Source of the DNA: Manis javanica
Taxonomy: Eukaryota > Chordata > Mammalia > Pholidota > Manidae
Length of the DNA stretch: 64,000 bases
Direction: 5' to 3'
Assembly (NCBI RefSeq): GCF_040802235.1
Contig: NC_133156.1
Span: 139,731,173-139,795,172 of the forward strand
A program made the translations under genes and the position numbers. How positions within the stretch are numbered: the first letter of the stretch is position 1; every line of letters starts with the position of its first letter. Below, in pieces: positions 36,946-49,595 of the stretch. The notes beneath the pieces were generated by a model. It searched no databases, had not been told where the DNA came from, and was given only the letters and a program-made list of their open reading frames with translations.

Positions 36946-38825
36946 TTTATAATGTACCCTGGCTACTACCCCCCAAAGACTTGTTTTCATGACTATTATC
37001 TATATTTGCTTTAAAAAATTTTTTTTAACTCAAAATGAGTAATAGCTTCCTTGTTTGGGGCTTATTCACCTGCCTTTAAACATGAACACCTCAGGGATAC
37101 TGGGAACCAATGAGAGAAGATAGGATTTCACAGATCTTCCCCATAATAGATGGAGTTCCCTGAGCAGTCAGAGTGCCCGAAGTGGGGAAAAGACACAGAA
37201 CTGTGGAAAAGAACCCATCTGGAAGATAAAGCCAGAGCAAGGCATTCTAACCTTCCTGATGGACATGCACAAGGGTCAGATCATCCTTGGCCCTCTTAGC
37301 CTCTCAAATCATTCTTAGAAATCATTCTATAGAAACATTCTTACATCTGCCTGCCACCTAAACATGGGAGCACTCTAGGATGTGAGGTGCAAACGGGTAA
37401 TCAATGGTGTGGAACTGGAAACTCTTGCCTAGAGTTAGGACTTAATACCACTTTGCTCAATGTCAAGCCCAGAATCTGTCAACGTCCATCACGGAGCAGA
37501 GCTGATAGTAATTATGGCTGCGTGAAGACAGGCCCGGCAAAGAGCAGATGCAGCCGATCTACTCACTGATGGAAACTTCTTTCTAGCTAATTTAGAGACT
37601 GAAGCTATTTGCTTGAGTCCTCTTCCTTATCTTCCAGGCATTGTCTTCATTCCTGGCCTGGGTCACCATTTAACTTATAAGAAATGACAGCTAAACTCCC
37701 TGGCAAAAGACCAAACCCATCTAAAGTCAATACCAGGACAGATTTGTTCTCCTTAATGTCATTAAATGTGAAGGGCAGTGTTATGTATTAAAGTGGTGTA
37801 TGGAACCCACTGCAAGGAGGTGGTCTTTTTTTTTTTTAATTAATAATCCTATGCTCTTATTTTTTTTGGCATGTGCAAAATGATAGCTTTATGAAAAGTC
37901 TTTTTTCAAACATGGCAATTTTAAAGCGAACATTCAAGAATTTTAGACTAATCGTAGAAGCCATCTTGCAACAAAAGCATAAAATTTGAAGTTGGTACTG
38001 TCATTAAAAACAGCCCAGAGAGTCACTGTGTCCACAGAATCAACATATAATATCCGGTGGAAGCGACACTGACATTTGGCAGATGGTTTCAGGAGGTTTA
38101 CTCATGGTGTTTGTGTTTGGATAAGCATGGCCCATAATTTTCTACCTCAGCAGAGCTTGGTAGGTCCCAACTTCTAAGCTGGGTTGTAGTCCAAAAGGAA
38201 TCAGGGGTTATGAATAAAATTTACTATACAATTAATGGCCTAGAGGTAGAAGTCAGCTTTTCAGGGCAGCCTGCAGCCCATTGAAGCCAGAAAGTACCTG
38301 GAGCTCCCTTTCCAACTGGCCAGAGGAAGCCGATGTCCCTGCCAGCCAGAGGTTTGAACTCAGCCCACGGAACTTGGGTTTCTTTTTCAGTTGAGAGTCT
38401 GGGCTGCCTTTGCAGTGCTGGGGCGGGGCCTGGCCCAGGCCTCTGGGTTGGAGCTGGGGCTGAGACGGGCCTGTGCTGGCCCACCACGGGCTCCCTCCTC
38501 TGCCCTGCACTGCGACCCCCTCCTGGCCTCTCACAGGCCTAGCAGGGGAAGAGGTGGGCAGGCAGGAATGGGCAGAGGGAAGAGGTTGGCACAGGCTTTA
38601 CTGGGAGCCCCCCTCCGAGTAAGGGGAGCAACTTTTGGCTCTTGAATCAGGAGGGAAGGGTGTTCTTGGGGCCTAGATCACAGCAGCTGTTTGTCTGTGG
38701 GATGTTCATCATTCAAGGGAAGCCTTGCCCTGCGGTCTGGGGCAGGAGGGGGGTGCTCATCCCAAAACATAAGTCCTGGGCTGGCTCTGCCCCTGGCTGG
38801 CTGTAAGAAGGACACGGCTCTCTTA
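36946..38825. other. Intergenic, nothing certain
   Basis: Poly-T runs lie near 37,829 and 37,859. 38,390-38,640 is GC-rich with overlapping open frames. No gene was recognised. Confidence 0.35.
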
Positions 38826-39760
38826 AAACTTTTTATTTTGAAGTAATTATACATTCACAGAAAGTTGTAAAGTTAGTACAGGGAGGTCCCTTGTACCCTT
38901 CAGCCAGCTTGGTCACATCTTAGGTAGCTATAGTGCAACCTCACAACCGGTAGGTCCACGTGGGTACAATGAGTGTGTTCAGCTCTAGGCCATTTTTTCA
39001 CATTGACACATTCATGTAACCATCACTGCAATCAAGGTAGAGAACTGGTCCTTCACCACCTAGACTCCCTCTTGCTATCCCTTTAAACCACTCATCTGTT
39101 CTCTGCATCTATAACTTTGTCATTTTGAACATGTTATATAAATGGAATCATATAGTATGCAACCTCTGAGATTGGCTTTTTTCAGCCAGCACAATTCCCG
39201 TGAGATCCATCTACGTCACTGTGTGCCCTGGTAGTTTGTCCCTCTTTTTTGTTAAGTAGTATTCCATGGTGTGGATGTACCACAGTTTGATTAACTGTCA
39301 CTGTCTGAAGGACCTATTTGTTGTTTCCACTTTGGGGTTCTTACAAATAAAGGCACTGAGAACAACTGTGTACTGGTCTGTGGTGGATGTAGTTTTTGTT
39401 TCTCTGGAGTAAATGCCCAGGAGTGTGATTGCTGGGTTGTATGCTAAGTCTATGTTTAGGTTTCTGAGAAACTACCAAAATTTTTTCCAGACTGATCAAG
39501 GCACTGTATTGAAGCAGCTTTTCCAGACTTCCTATCAGCACTGTATGAGTGATCCAATTTCTCTGTCTTTGCCAGCATTTGATGGTGTTGCTGTTGTTAG
39601 TTTTTGTTGCCATTGGGGGTTAGTGATAACTCACCAGGGTCTCAATTTGCTTTTCCCCAATGGCTAGTGAGACTGATACATCTTTCATGTGCTACTTGTC
39701 ATTCATGCATATCCGCTTTGGACTGCAGTCCTTTGCCTGCCATTTCTGGGAGCCAATGCC
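38826..39760 (-). mobile_element. L1 3' part, antisense (first copy)
   Basis: 'gaagtaattatacattcac', 'catgtaaccatcactgcaat', 'tggaatcatatagtatgcaa', 'agtattccatggtgtggatg' and 'gagtgtgattgctgggttgt' give 3'UTR followed by ORF2 tail, reading right to left. Confidence 0.88.
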
Positions 39761-39769
39761 CTTATGTTT

Positions 39770-40610
39770 GCATTAAAAAAAAAAAAGACTATTTTTGAAA
39801 ATAGTTTTAGGTTCACAGCAAAATTGAGCAAATACCTCCTGCCCCCAAACACACACAGCTTCCCCTACTATTAACATCTCCTACCACAGTGGTACATTTG
39901 TTCAACTGATGAAACTTCACCAACACATCATTATCACCCAGCGTCCATAGTTTACATTAGGGCTCACTCTTGGTGTTGTACATTGTACCGTTTGGGCAAA
40001 TATATAATGACATACCCTGAAGACAACCAGTGTTCTGCCTTTTCATCCCTCTCTCCCCTCTAACCTCTGGTAATCACAGATCTTTTCACTGTCTCCATAG
40101 GTTTGCTTTTTCCACAACGTCATATAGTTGGAACCATGCTGTATTGAGCAGCTTTTTCATATCAACTCCTGTCACTTATTAATATGCATTTAACTTTCCT
40201 CCATGTCTTTTCATGGATTGATACCTCATTGCTTTTTAGCACTAACATTCCATCATCTGGATGTAACTCACAGTTCATCTGTTCATTCATCTACTGAAGG
40301 ACATATTGGTTGCTTCTAAGTTTTGACAATTACAAATGAAGTTGCTATAAACCTCATGTATAGGTTTTTATGTGGACAGAATTTTTTAATGCCTTTGAGT
40401 AAATACACACCAATGTGCATGATTGCCAGATTGTATATTAAGAGTGTTTAGTTTTATAAGAAACTCCTAAACTGTCCTCCAAAGTGGTTGTACCATTTTG
40501 CAATCCCACCAGCAATGAATGATAGTTCCTGTCGCTCCACATCCTTGCCAGCATTTGATGTTGTCAGTGATCTGGATTTTGGTCATTCTAATCCTTGCAC
40601 ATTGTCTGCT
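39770..40610 (-). mobile_element. L1 3' part, antisense (second copy)
   Basis: Restarts the L1 3'UTR ('ttttaggttcacagcaaaat', 'tttacattagggctcactct') after an A-run at 39,774-39,785, then ORF2 tail ('tcatggattgatacctcatt', 'aaagtggttgtaccattttg', 'caatcccaccagcaatgaat'). It is a separate insertion head-to-tail with the previous one. Confidence 0.88.
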
Positions 40611-41199
40611 CTTTGCTCTTTCCCTGGTGTCCCTCAGATGTGCTCCCCACTCCTTTCCTGTCCCAGAGGCTTTATCAAGGAGGCTCCCCTGCCCTCTGGC
40701 TTCTGGTTGAAATCTGCCAATCTCCCTGCTGGAGCACCAGCTGGAAGCTGAGGAGGGGGGTGGTGAAATGTATCTCTCTGGCTCTCTGACTCACTGTGGT
40801 GTTGCTTCAGGCTGGTTTCCTCCATCCAACAGAGGGCTCTGCACCTGTGAAGGATGCCCTCTCTACCTGGGGATGAGTCCTGACTCTCCCCACCCACAAT
40901 CCTCAATAGCCCTTTGTAAACCATCACCTTCTCCAACTTGGGTGGCCGTCTGTTTCCAAAAGGATGCTAATTGACACATCTCCCCATCTCTTAACCCCAA
41001 AAAAGGATCTTATTTATTATTCACTCAGTTTTGGTGCTTGGTCAGCTTGGTATATTCCTCCATATGCTTATTTCTATCTGTGGAACTCAATCATTGATTT
41101 ATTCAAGAAATATGGAATGGAGTTCATTTCCCTGGGTAGCAGACATATTCAGTACTGTGGGGGAAATGGAAGTTCCTATGGCCAATATCCTCACCTAAC
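40611..41199. other. Intergenic, nothing recognised
   Basis: Unique sequence between an L1 and an LTR-like block. Confidence 0.35.
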
Positions 41200-41480
41200 C
41201 CTAAATACTTGTTGATGTAATTGGCCTACCTCTAGGCTAATGTCCCCACACCCATTGGCAATGAGCTATTATTGACTGAGTCACTATATAAGAGCTCTTC
41301 CCAGTGCTCTGGGTGGAGGCAGAAATGGAGGGGGCACTGTGGACCTGCAGACTGTTGGATGCAGACATGATCCTAGTGCTCAACCTACCGCCATGAGAAT
41401 AACCCAACGAACATTCTGTTGTCATTTCTAGGTCTCACCAAATCTATAGTGAACCTGCCTGGGGCTAATACCCTCAGGAG
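41200..41480 (+). mobile_element. LTR-like repeat, family C, copy 2
   Basis: A TATA box in 'cactatataagagctc' (41,283-41,298) is followed by 'cccagtgctctggg' (41,300-41,313), the same promoter-to-R wording as in the antisense copy at 24,150-24,480. Boundaries are approximate. Confidence 0.55.
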
Positions 41481-42059
41481 AGACAAGTACACACATACAC
41501 ACATGTGCTAGGAACTGGGTGTACTGTCAGTGCAGCAAGTACTGTTCAGTGGTGTGAGGAAGGGGTTCCTTCTGCCCCATGGGGACAATCTTCCCCGGCT
41601 CTGTTGGGTTCCCCAGAGCCCCTCCTAAGTAATCCTGATCACCAGAAAGTGTTTCCTTCCTGTCCTCTGTTCTCAAGATCTGGTGCTGTTTTTCTGGGTG
41701 TGTGTACACCTGAGTGTCTGAAGATCTCCAGCAGCTCTGTTTTTCTAACAGGACTCTCAGTCCCTGTCCTTTCCTCCAACCGAGGTCAGAGCCTCTTCCT
41801 CTGCTGTCCGCCTCCAAGTGACCGAGCTCTTCTCATCTGCTTACAGAGATTCTCACGTATGTGGGTCCTGGCCAAAGCCGCACCCAAAGTCAAGAAACTT
41901 TGGGGCCTTTCTCCCTACTGCCCCTTAAGCTTCTTGGTCACCACTGTTCAGATGACACTTCATGAACAAGTGACCAAACATGTGCTCACTCACTTGCTAG
42001 TTTTCCTGGAACAGCTCTTACACAGGGTTTCCCCTCCCTATGGTAAGGAGGCTCCAGCC

Positions 42060-42235
42060 ATGCTGTTTAACATAGGAGCTACTGACATCTAAAATGACCA
42101 ACATTAAACAAAAATAAAAATCATTTCCTTAGTGGTATTAGCCACATTTCAAGTGCTCAATAGCCTAGGGGCTACTATACTGAACAGCACAGATATAGAA
42201 CATTCCCATCATTACAGAAAGTTCTATTAGCACTG
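42060..42235. mobile_element. hAT MER3-like remnant
   Basis: 'ttagccacatttcaagtgct', 'caatagcctaggggctacta' and 'cagatatagaacattccca', ending 'gaaagttctattagcac', follow the widespread eutherian hAT element with 'agccacatgtggct' and 'agaactttctg' ends. The outer parts are partly inverted copies of one another. Confidence 0.75.
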
Positions 42236-43359
42236 ATCTAGTTAAAATTTGGTTGGGGGCCTATAGAGCCTACTAGACCTTTGGGAAAAAACAAACACCT
42301 GACTATGTGCTCAGACTTCCTGGATCTAGTCATTGAGCAGTTTGCAGTATACAGCACTAAAACTAACCAGGGCTGGCACACTTTAGGACCAAACACATAG
42401 AGCCCTGAGGGTTGGCTTTGCTGAAAGGAATTAAGGAAAAAAATCTTAATTCTCAAAGACTGAATACCTGATCTCTAATGCCATTCCTTAGTTTTTCGTC
42501 TCTCCATTGCAGTCAGGTGCAATAGCCCCTGTGGGAGGCAGAAGTTGTCATGGAAAGTTTTGTATGACATCCTGACATTGTGAGAAGGTGGTTACTTACT
42601 GTGCATCAAGTGCTGGAAACAGTAACACTGACAGACAAGATGCCTGCCTTTGTGGAGCTTACCATCTAAGTGGGAGAGACACAAAAGAAACAAGTAAACC
42701 AAAAATGCTTCATTCAGTGTGTGGAGGTACAATGCAGGAAGAGAGGGCATGAGAGAGACTAAAAGAGGCCACCCCTTTTGGGTCAGAACTTTTCTTCAGG
42801 GACTTCTAACCTGAGGTCAGAGGACAAGGAGGGAGGTAGGTCAGGATCAGAGTGTCAGTGTGGGGGTCCAGAGGGCCCAGGTAGAGAGAGGATGGTGTGT
42901 GAGGGCTTGTTTGAGGTCATGAGCAAAGCTAGATGGTTGGAGCAGAGGTGGTGAGAATGGTATGTGGTGGGGCAGGGATACCACAAGGGCTGGATGTTAT
43001 CCTCCCAGCAATGGGAAGTCCCCCAAGACTTTAGACAGGGAGAACATGATCTTGTTTGCATTTCCCCCAGCTGACTCTGCTCTGCATGAACTGAAGTGCG
43101 CAGAAGTGGAAGTCAGGAGTCTAGTTAGGAGGCCTCTGTGGGATGCATGGGGGCCTAGAATGAGGTGGTAAAAACAGAGGGTGGCTAAAGGGGATATTTT
43201 TGGAACTGGATGAAATGCAGAAGGCAGATAATGGGCAGAACAAACAATGGCTTCAAAATCTCTGGCCCAGCACCTGGATAAATGAGCATGGTTTAGGGGT
43301 TAGATGAAAGTTGACTTTCAGTGTCCAAGTAGAGAGTTGGATATAGGAAAGAAAGTTAA
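42236..43359. other. Intergenic, weak old repeat
   Basis: 42,590-42,700 ('tgcctgcctttgtggagctt', 'accatctaagtgggagagac') has the wording of an old interspersed repeat, whose family I cannot fix. Nothing else was recognised. Confidence 0.35.
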
Positions 43360-43900
43360 TTTTCTCTCCACTTCTTGGTTCTTGTCTCAGACCCCTGTAG
43401 CAATTACCTTTTGTTAATTTGTTAAAAGACTAACAAGAGAAAAACAGAACTTCACTAACATGTAAACCTCATGTTAACATGGGGTATACTCAGGGGAAAA
43501 ATGAGTAACTCAATGAGATGGCTTAGAGCTTTGGCTTACATGGCATCTCTCACAAAGAACAATAAATCTGTGGAGAAATAACAGGACAAAAGAAAGGAAT
43601 TTTAGTCTTCTAAGAGTGGAGAAAAAGGCTAGTTATTAAAATTTGTTATGTAGATTCCTTTGGTGCTGACTCCGGGCTCATAGGTCTAAAGTTATCTCTG
43701 TTGATTAATTTTTGTCCATCTTGGAAGAGTGGAGGAGGGACTACTTTCAAGTTTATGTCCTGCTTTTAGGCAAAGAGCAGATGCGAAGGGAGCTTTTCTT
43801 GTATCTGCTTCTTTCCCATTGCCTTAGCTGCAAATAATCCTTATACCAAAGTGGCACTTTTTTGGGGTGACACATTCATGATCCCCTTCATGAGTACATA
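43360..43900 (+). mobile_element. LTR-like repeat, family A, copy 2
   Basis: Same order as the copy at 14,570-15,150: 'agactaacaagagaaaaac', 'agcttttcttgtatctgct', 'aataatccttataccaaag', 'tttttggggtgacacattca' then 'ccccttca'. Same orientation, strongly diverged. Confidence 0.6.
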
Positions 43901-43954
43901 ACCTGGGGCCCAGGGGACTTTGAGTGACACCAATTTAGAAATTGTTGGCACAGA

Positions 43955-44430
43955 GATGGTGTGGTATGTTGAAAAATGTCCCTCCAAAAGATATGTCTAT
44001 CCTAAACCCTAGAACTTGGGATTGTTACATTATATGGCAAAGATGTGATTAAGGGTACTAAGAGAGGGACATGATCCTGGATTATTCACGTGGGCCCCAA
44101 ATACCATCAGAAGGGTCCTTAGAAGAGAGAGCAGAGGAGGATCTTACACACCCAGAAGAGAAGGCAGTGTGAGGATGGAGCAGAGGAAGATTTGAAGATG
44201 CTGGCCTGAAGACTGGAGTGATGTGGCCACAAACCAAGGAATGCCAGGAGCTACCAGAAGCTGGAAGAGGAAGGAGCAGACCCTTCCTAGAGCCTTAGGA
44301 GGGGGGCTCTGCTGACACCTTGACTGCAACCCTGTGCTGCTCATGTTGGACTACTAACCTCCAGACTATAAGAGATTGAACTTCTTCAGGGTTACCACCA
44401 AGTTGGTGCTAACCTGTTAAAAAGCCACAG
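43955..44430 (+). mobile_element. MaLR (MLT1-type) LTR, sense
   Basis: 'atgttgaaaaatgtccctcc', 'tggcaaagatgtgattaagg', 'attattcacgtgggccccaa', 'ggtccttagaagagagagc', 'gatgtggccacaaaccaagg' and 'gaagctggaagaggaagg' are in the order of a MaLR LTR, almost full length. Confidence 0.88.
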
Positions 44431-45929
44431 ACAACGAACACAGTGTTATACAAAGGAATGAGATTATCTGAGGTCCCCTAGGGAAAGAACCTGTGTTGTC
44501 AGAGAGGGTGGCCCCCAGTGAGGCCCAAGAAGGTCCCATAGAGGAGGAGATGGCCTCAAAGAAAAACAGCCTGGTTCAGAGAATGGGTGGGTGTATTTAA
44601 CACCTGTGAAGTTGTAATGCGTACTTTCATTTATATTTTTTATGTTGCCCACTTGGCCATAAGATTGGAAAAGAAAATAAGGGAACACTACTTCTTCCTG
44701 CCTTTGGTAAGCCTGCTGTAGAAACTCCTGCCTGGTAGAGCTTAGTGTTAGTAGGTAATGTTCCTGTTTGCAAAGTAGGGATGCTTTGCATCTTTTCTCT
44801 TTTCATGTAAGCATTTAAAAATAAATATGGAAACCAGGTCATTACAATATTTTAACAACCCAGCAGTATAGGCAATTCTCAAATTTCAATAGTGTGTGTC
44901 TCAAAAAGTCTGTTTTTATGTCACTTGTTTTGATATTTTTTCCTATATAAGCACATTAATATGAGATAAATTTAGTCAAAGAAACTAATAGGGTAAAATT
45001 GAATAAAAGAGGTTGTAACTCTCAAAAATGGAGGATAGATGCATGGTTTCTATTAGTGATAATTATAAATAAGGCAATTAGTTTGAAAGTCTCCAGTCTC
45101 TACTTTCTTGGACTTTCACAAGAGACTTTGCCTGCGAATCCCTTAATATTCAAGGGAGGAGAAAGCAGAAAATGCTCTGGCAAACTCAGCAGTCATGAAT
45201 GAATAGAGAGGCCCCTGAACTGGGATTTCAGTAGGATGAGAGCCACATAGTGAAAGATAAACCCTTAAGTGATTTTGAATTGTAAATAACAAATGGCCAA
45301 TGTAAGCAAGAGATACCTGCGGAAGCAAATGCTCTGTCACCTCAAATTACACCAGAATCACTCCCTCTTCTCCCCCAGCCGGAAGCCACTGTGGAAACCC
45401 TTCCAGGCCCAGCATGTCACTTGTTTCTGTTTCCTCAGAAATTCTGTTGGACAATTCATTGCATTCCCCTTCGCAAAGTTACTTCAGTAATACTTCCCCT
45501 TCTTTGCCCCCAGATGCTTCTTGAGAGTAGAGCCAGCCCGTGATCCCTGTACGCCTCCCATCGTGCCCTGTGTGCAGCTCTGCTGCCCAGGCCTTCGCTC
45601 TCAGCAGCCCAGCCAGTCCCTCACCACCTCTCGTCGGTCATCGTTCCCTGGATATTCAATCTGGTTACTGTGGAATGGGAGTAGAACACTAGGGCTGGTA
45701 GTTAAGTAAGACTTCAACAAGAAGTGAGTCAGCAGAAAAGGTGCAAGACAGTAAAATGTGCAATTAATTTAAATTCTGACAATTACTGGTTGTACAGCTC
45801 CCATTTTATAATGGATAAAATTGGCTGCTTTTGAAAATAAGATTAAGTAGTTGTTTTCATATCTTTCTCAGGAGGCCAGTGTCACATAATCTTAAAACTA
45901 ATGACTACAAAGAAAAGCGATACTAGACT
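44431..45929. other. Intergenic, nothing recognised
   Basis: Unique sequence with short open frames only. Confidence 0.35.
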
Positions 45930-46324
45930 TCTGCTTCTGGGAAGCTGGAGTAAAGACACTTTCCCTATTCCTCCCACTGAGTACAACTGAAAAGCCTGAA
46001 CGTTTTACATAAAATGACCTTGAGAAGACTGCAAGGCAGAGAGAAGAAAGCAGGCTAGCTGGGAGCCTCAGGGCTGAGGAACCACAGGTGGTGAGCTTAC
46101 TGGGATTTCGTTTTGCCTCATATATCCAAGCTTAGAGCTGAAGAAGCCAGCAACCTGGAAATGCCTTAGCAAAAGTCCAAGCAAAACCCTACCCTCTCTA
46201 GACCAAGGATGGGGGAAGAGGCAGCCCTGAGGTCCGTATTTTGGATGATAACTTTCCTACTCTAGCCAGACACTCCAGAAGACACTGTGGTCCTCACCTC
46301 CACCCCACCAGCGAAGAGTGAGCA

Positions 46325-46700
46325 GGGAGCCTAGGTTTCCATCCTGCCAGATTGTAAAGGGACACCCCAACCCCCGACTCAGGTGATATTAGAGAAGTCA
46401 AATAGGGAGCCGAGACCTTCATCCTTGTCAGGCAGTAAGAAACCCCCCCCACCCCCCACCCACTCTGCTATCAGTGAGGATTTTGTGGGGAGCCTGAACT
46501 ACTTCTCCCACTTCCATCAATAACAACACCCCCTCCCCTCCCCCCTACGGTGGTGTCAGAGGAGGCCTAGTGCAGAGTCAGGACTTTCATCAGCCCTGTG
46601 GTATCTGAGCAGGCCTAGTGGAACTCAGACCCTTGCCCACCATTAATGAGGCAGCACCCAGCCCCCCTCTGCTGCTGGAATGGTGTCAGATAAAGCCAGC
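46325..46700 (+). repeat. ~80-bp imperfect tandem monomers in the L1 5' region
   Basis: Unit starts of the type 'gggagcc' are visible at 46,325, 46,405 and 46,488, with related units at about 46,569 and 46,618 (spacings about 80, 83, 81 and 49). Each unit carries 'cttcatc'-like and C-run segments and is C-rich. These look like promoter monomers of the L1 5'UTR. Confidence 0.65.
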
Positions 46701-49371
46701 TAAATCAGAAGTGTCAAATGAAATCAAGAGTCTCATAACCTAAAATCTAAAATGTCCCCATTTCAAATGAAAACTATTCATCACACCAACCAGGGAAATC
46801 TCAACTTGTGTGAAAAAAGATAAGCAATACACACCAACAATAAGATGACAGAGATGGTAGAACTATCTCCAACAATTTTAAAGTAGCCATGATAAAAATC
46901 CTTCAAGGAATAATTACACACATTCTTGAAATAAATGAAAAGATCAAAAGTCTCAGCAAAGAAAGAAGATATAAAGAAAAACCAAATGAAATTTTAGAAC
47001 ATGGAAATATATCAACCAAAATGGACCCAGTGTATGGGTTCAGCAGTAGACTGGAGTGGACAAAGGACAGACTCAATGTACTTACAGATAGAACAATAGA
47101 AGTTACTCAATCTGAAAAACCAAGAGAAAATAACTTTTGTGTGAGTTGGTGGGTGATACATTGCCTCAAAGACCTGTGGGATTGAAACAAAAATGTCTAA
47201 CATTCATGTAATTGAAGTCTTTGAAGGAAAGGAGAAAAAAGTTAGACCTCTAAAAGTACTTGAAGAAATGGCTGAAAGCTATAAATTCAACAAAAGACAT
47301 AAACCTATCAATTCAAGGATCTGAGTGAACCTCAGAATTAAGTGAAAATAAACTCACACTAAGATACATTGTAGTCAAACATCTGAAAACTAAAGATAAA
47401 ATCTTGAAAGTGAGAGAAAAACATCTTACTTATAAGGGGAAAAATTTGACAGATTTCTCATCAGAAACCACAAAGGCCAGAAAGAAGTGGCACAGTGATT
47501 TTGAAGTGCTAAAATTAAAGAACTGTCAACTCAGAAGTCTACATCCAGGTAAAATGTTATCAGGAATGAAGGGGTAGATCAAGACATCAATTCAAAGAAA
47601 CCAAAGAGAATTTGTTTCCAGCAAAACTCTCCTAGAAGAATTGCTGATCTAAGTTCCCTTTCCAGAAAGGAAAGGATAAAGGAAGAAATCTTAGAATATA
47701 AGAAGGAAGAAAACAATGGAAAGGGTAAAAATATGGGTACATACAATACATTTCCCTTTTCTTTTTGTCTTCTAAACTATGTTTGATGGTTGAATAAAAA
47801 ATTATAACATTGTGTGATGTGGTTCTAAATGTATGTAGAGGAAATTATTTTTAAAAATTATAAACTGGAGAGGGTAATAAGATATAAAGAAAGGTTTCTA
47901 TATTTCACTCAAACTGGAAAGATGATGACACCAGTAGACTGTGATGAGTTATGTATATAAAATGTAATACCTAGAGCAACCACTAAACTTATACGAAGAG
48001 ATTCATTCAAAATCAGTACAATCGAAATGGAATTGCAAAAGTGTTCAAACAATGCACAAGGAAGGCAGGCAAAGGAAAACAGAAATGGAAACCAAAGAGA
48101 ATGGTAAACTAAAAATCAAAAGTGCAGGGTTAAGCTTCAACTTGACCAAGAGTTACATTAAATATAAATGATCTAAATACACCAATTAAAAGTTAGAGAT
48201 GGACATAGTGGATTAAAAAACATGGCCCAACTTCATGCTGTCCACAAGAAATCTACCCACATATAATGATATAGCTATATTAAGAGTTATAAGATAGAAA
48301 AAGATATACCATGCAAACATTAACTATTGAAAAAGTAGGAGTGACTACATTAATATCAGATAAAATTATTAGAGAGAAGAATGGGATATATTACATAGTG
48401 ATAAAAGGTCAGTCCACTAAGGAGACTGTTTGGTCTAACAGTTTGGAAGACACAGTTATTCCAAGGGTGTGTGCATCAAACAATAAAGCTGCAAAATATG
48501 TGAGACAAAATCTGATAGAAGTGAGAGAATAAACAAATCCATAATTATAGTTTGGGACTTCAGTATTCTCTAATTTACTGAATAACTAAACATGACATAG
48601 ATCAATTTGGAAAGCACAAACTATTACAATTCATTCAATATGAAATAGATCACTTGAATAGCCCTGTAAGAATTAAGGAAATTGAATTTATAATTCAAAA
48701 ACTCCACATTAAGAAATCTCCAGGCTCACATTGTTCCACTGGAGAAATCTACCAAAGATGTAAAGAATTAACAAGAATTTTATACAATTTCTTCCAGAAA
48801 ATAGAAAAAGAGATAAGATAATTTATTTTATGAAAGTAGTAGTACACTGATACCAAAATCAAAGAAAGTAAGAAAAAAAGGAAGTTAGAGACCACTATCC
48901 CTTATGAATATAGATATAAAAGACCTTAACAAAATAATAGCAAATACAATTCAGAACATAGTATTATATGCAATGACCTGGTGTGGTTCATCCCAAGGAT
49001 GCAATTCAGCTGAATATACAGAAATCAATCAGTGTGATCAACTATATTTACATGCTAAAGAAGAATTACATGATCATATCCATTGATATAGAAAAGCATT
49101 TGGCAATATTCAATACAAATTCATAATAAAAACTTTCAGAAAATAGAAATAGTGGAGAACATCCTCAACTCGATAAAGAGTATGTATAAAAATCTATAGC
49201 TAACCTTGTGTTTAATGGTGAAAGACTGAATGCTTTCCTACCTCAGATCAGGAACAAGACAAGGATGTCTACTCTCATCACTTGTATTTGGCCTAATAGT
49301 GGAAGTTCTTCGCAGTGGAACAAGGCAAGAAAAAGAAATAAGGGGTCTGGAAAGGAAGAAATAAAACTATG

Positions 49372-49595
49372 AGTTTTTAAAAGCTATATCATTATATGTG
49401 AGTAGATTTCTTGTGGACAGCATATAGTTGGGTCATGTTTTTTAATCTACTATGTCCATCTCTATCTTTTAATTGGTATATTTAGATCATTTACATTTAA
49501 TGTAACTATTGGTCAAGTTAAAGCTTAAGCCTGCCCTTTTATTTTTTAGTTTACTCTTCTCTATGGTTTTCATTTGCCTGTCTGACATGAATATG
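49372..49595 (-). mobile_element. Inverted L1 fragment nested in the sense L1
   Basis: 'gatttcttgtggacagcata', 'tagttgggtcatgttttt', 'tcttttaattggtatattta' and 'gatcatttacatttaatgta' are antisense L1 ORF2 (endonuclease-region) sequence. Both neighbours are sense ORF2 further downstream. Confidence 0.8.

Noticed and set aside
41505-42092. 195-codon plus-strand open frame downstream of an LTR
   Set aside because: It runs into a hAT remnant at its 3' end, has no family likeness, and the opposite strand is also partly open.
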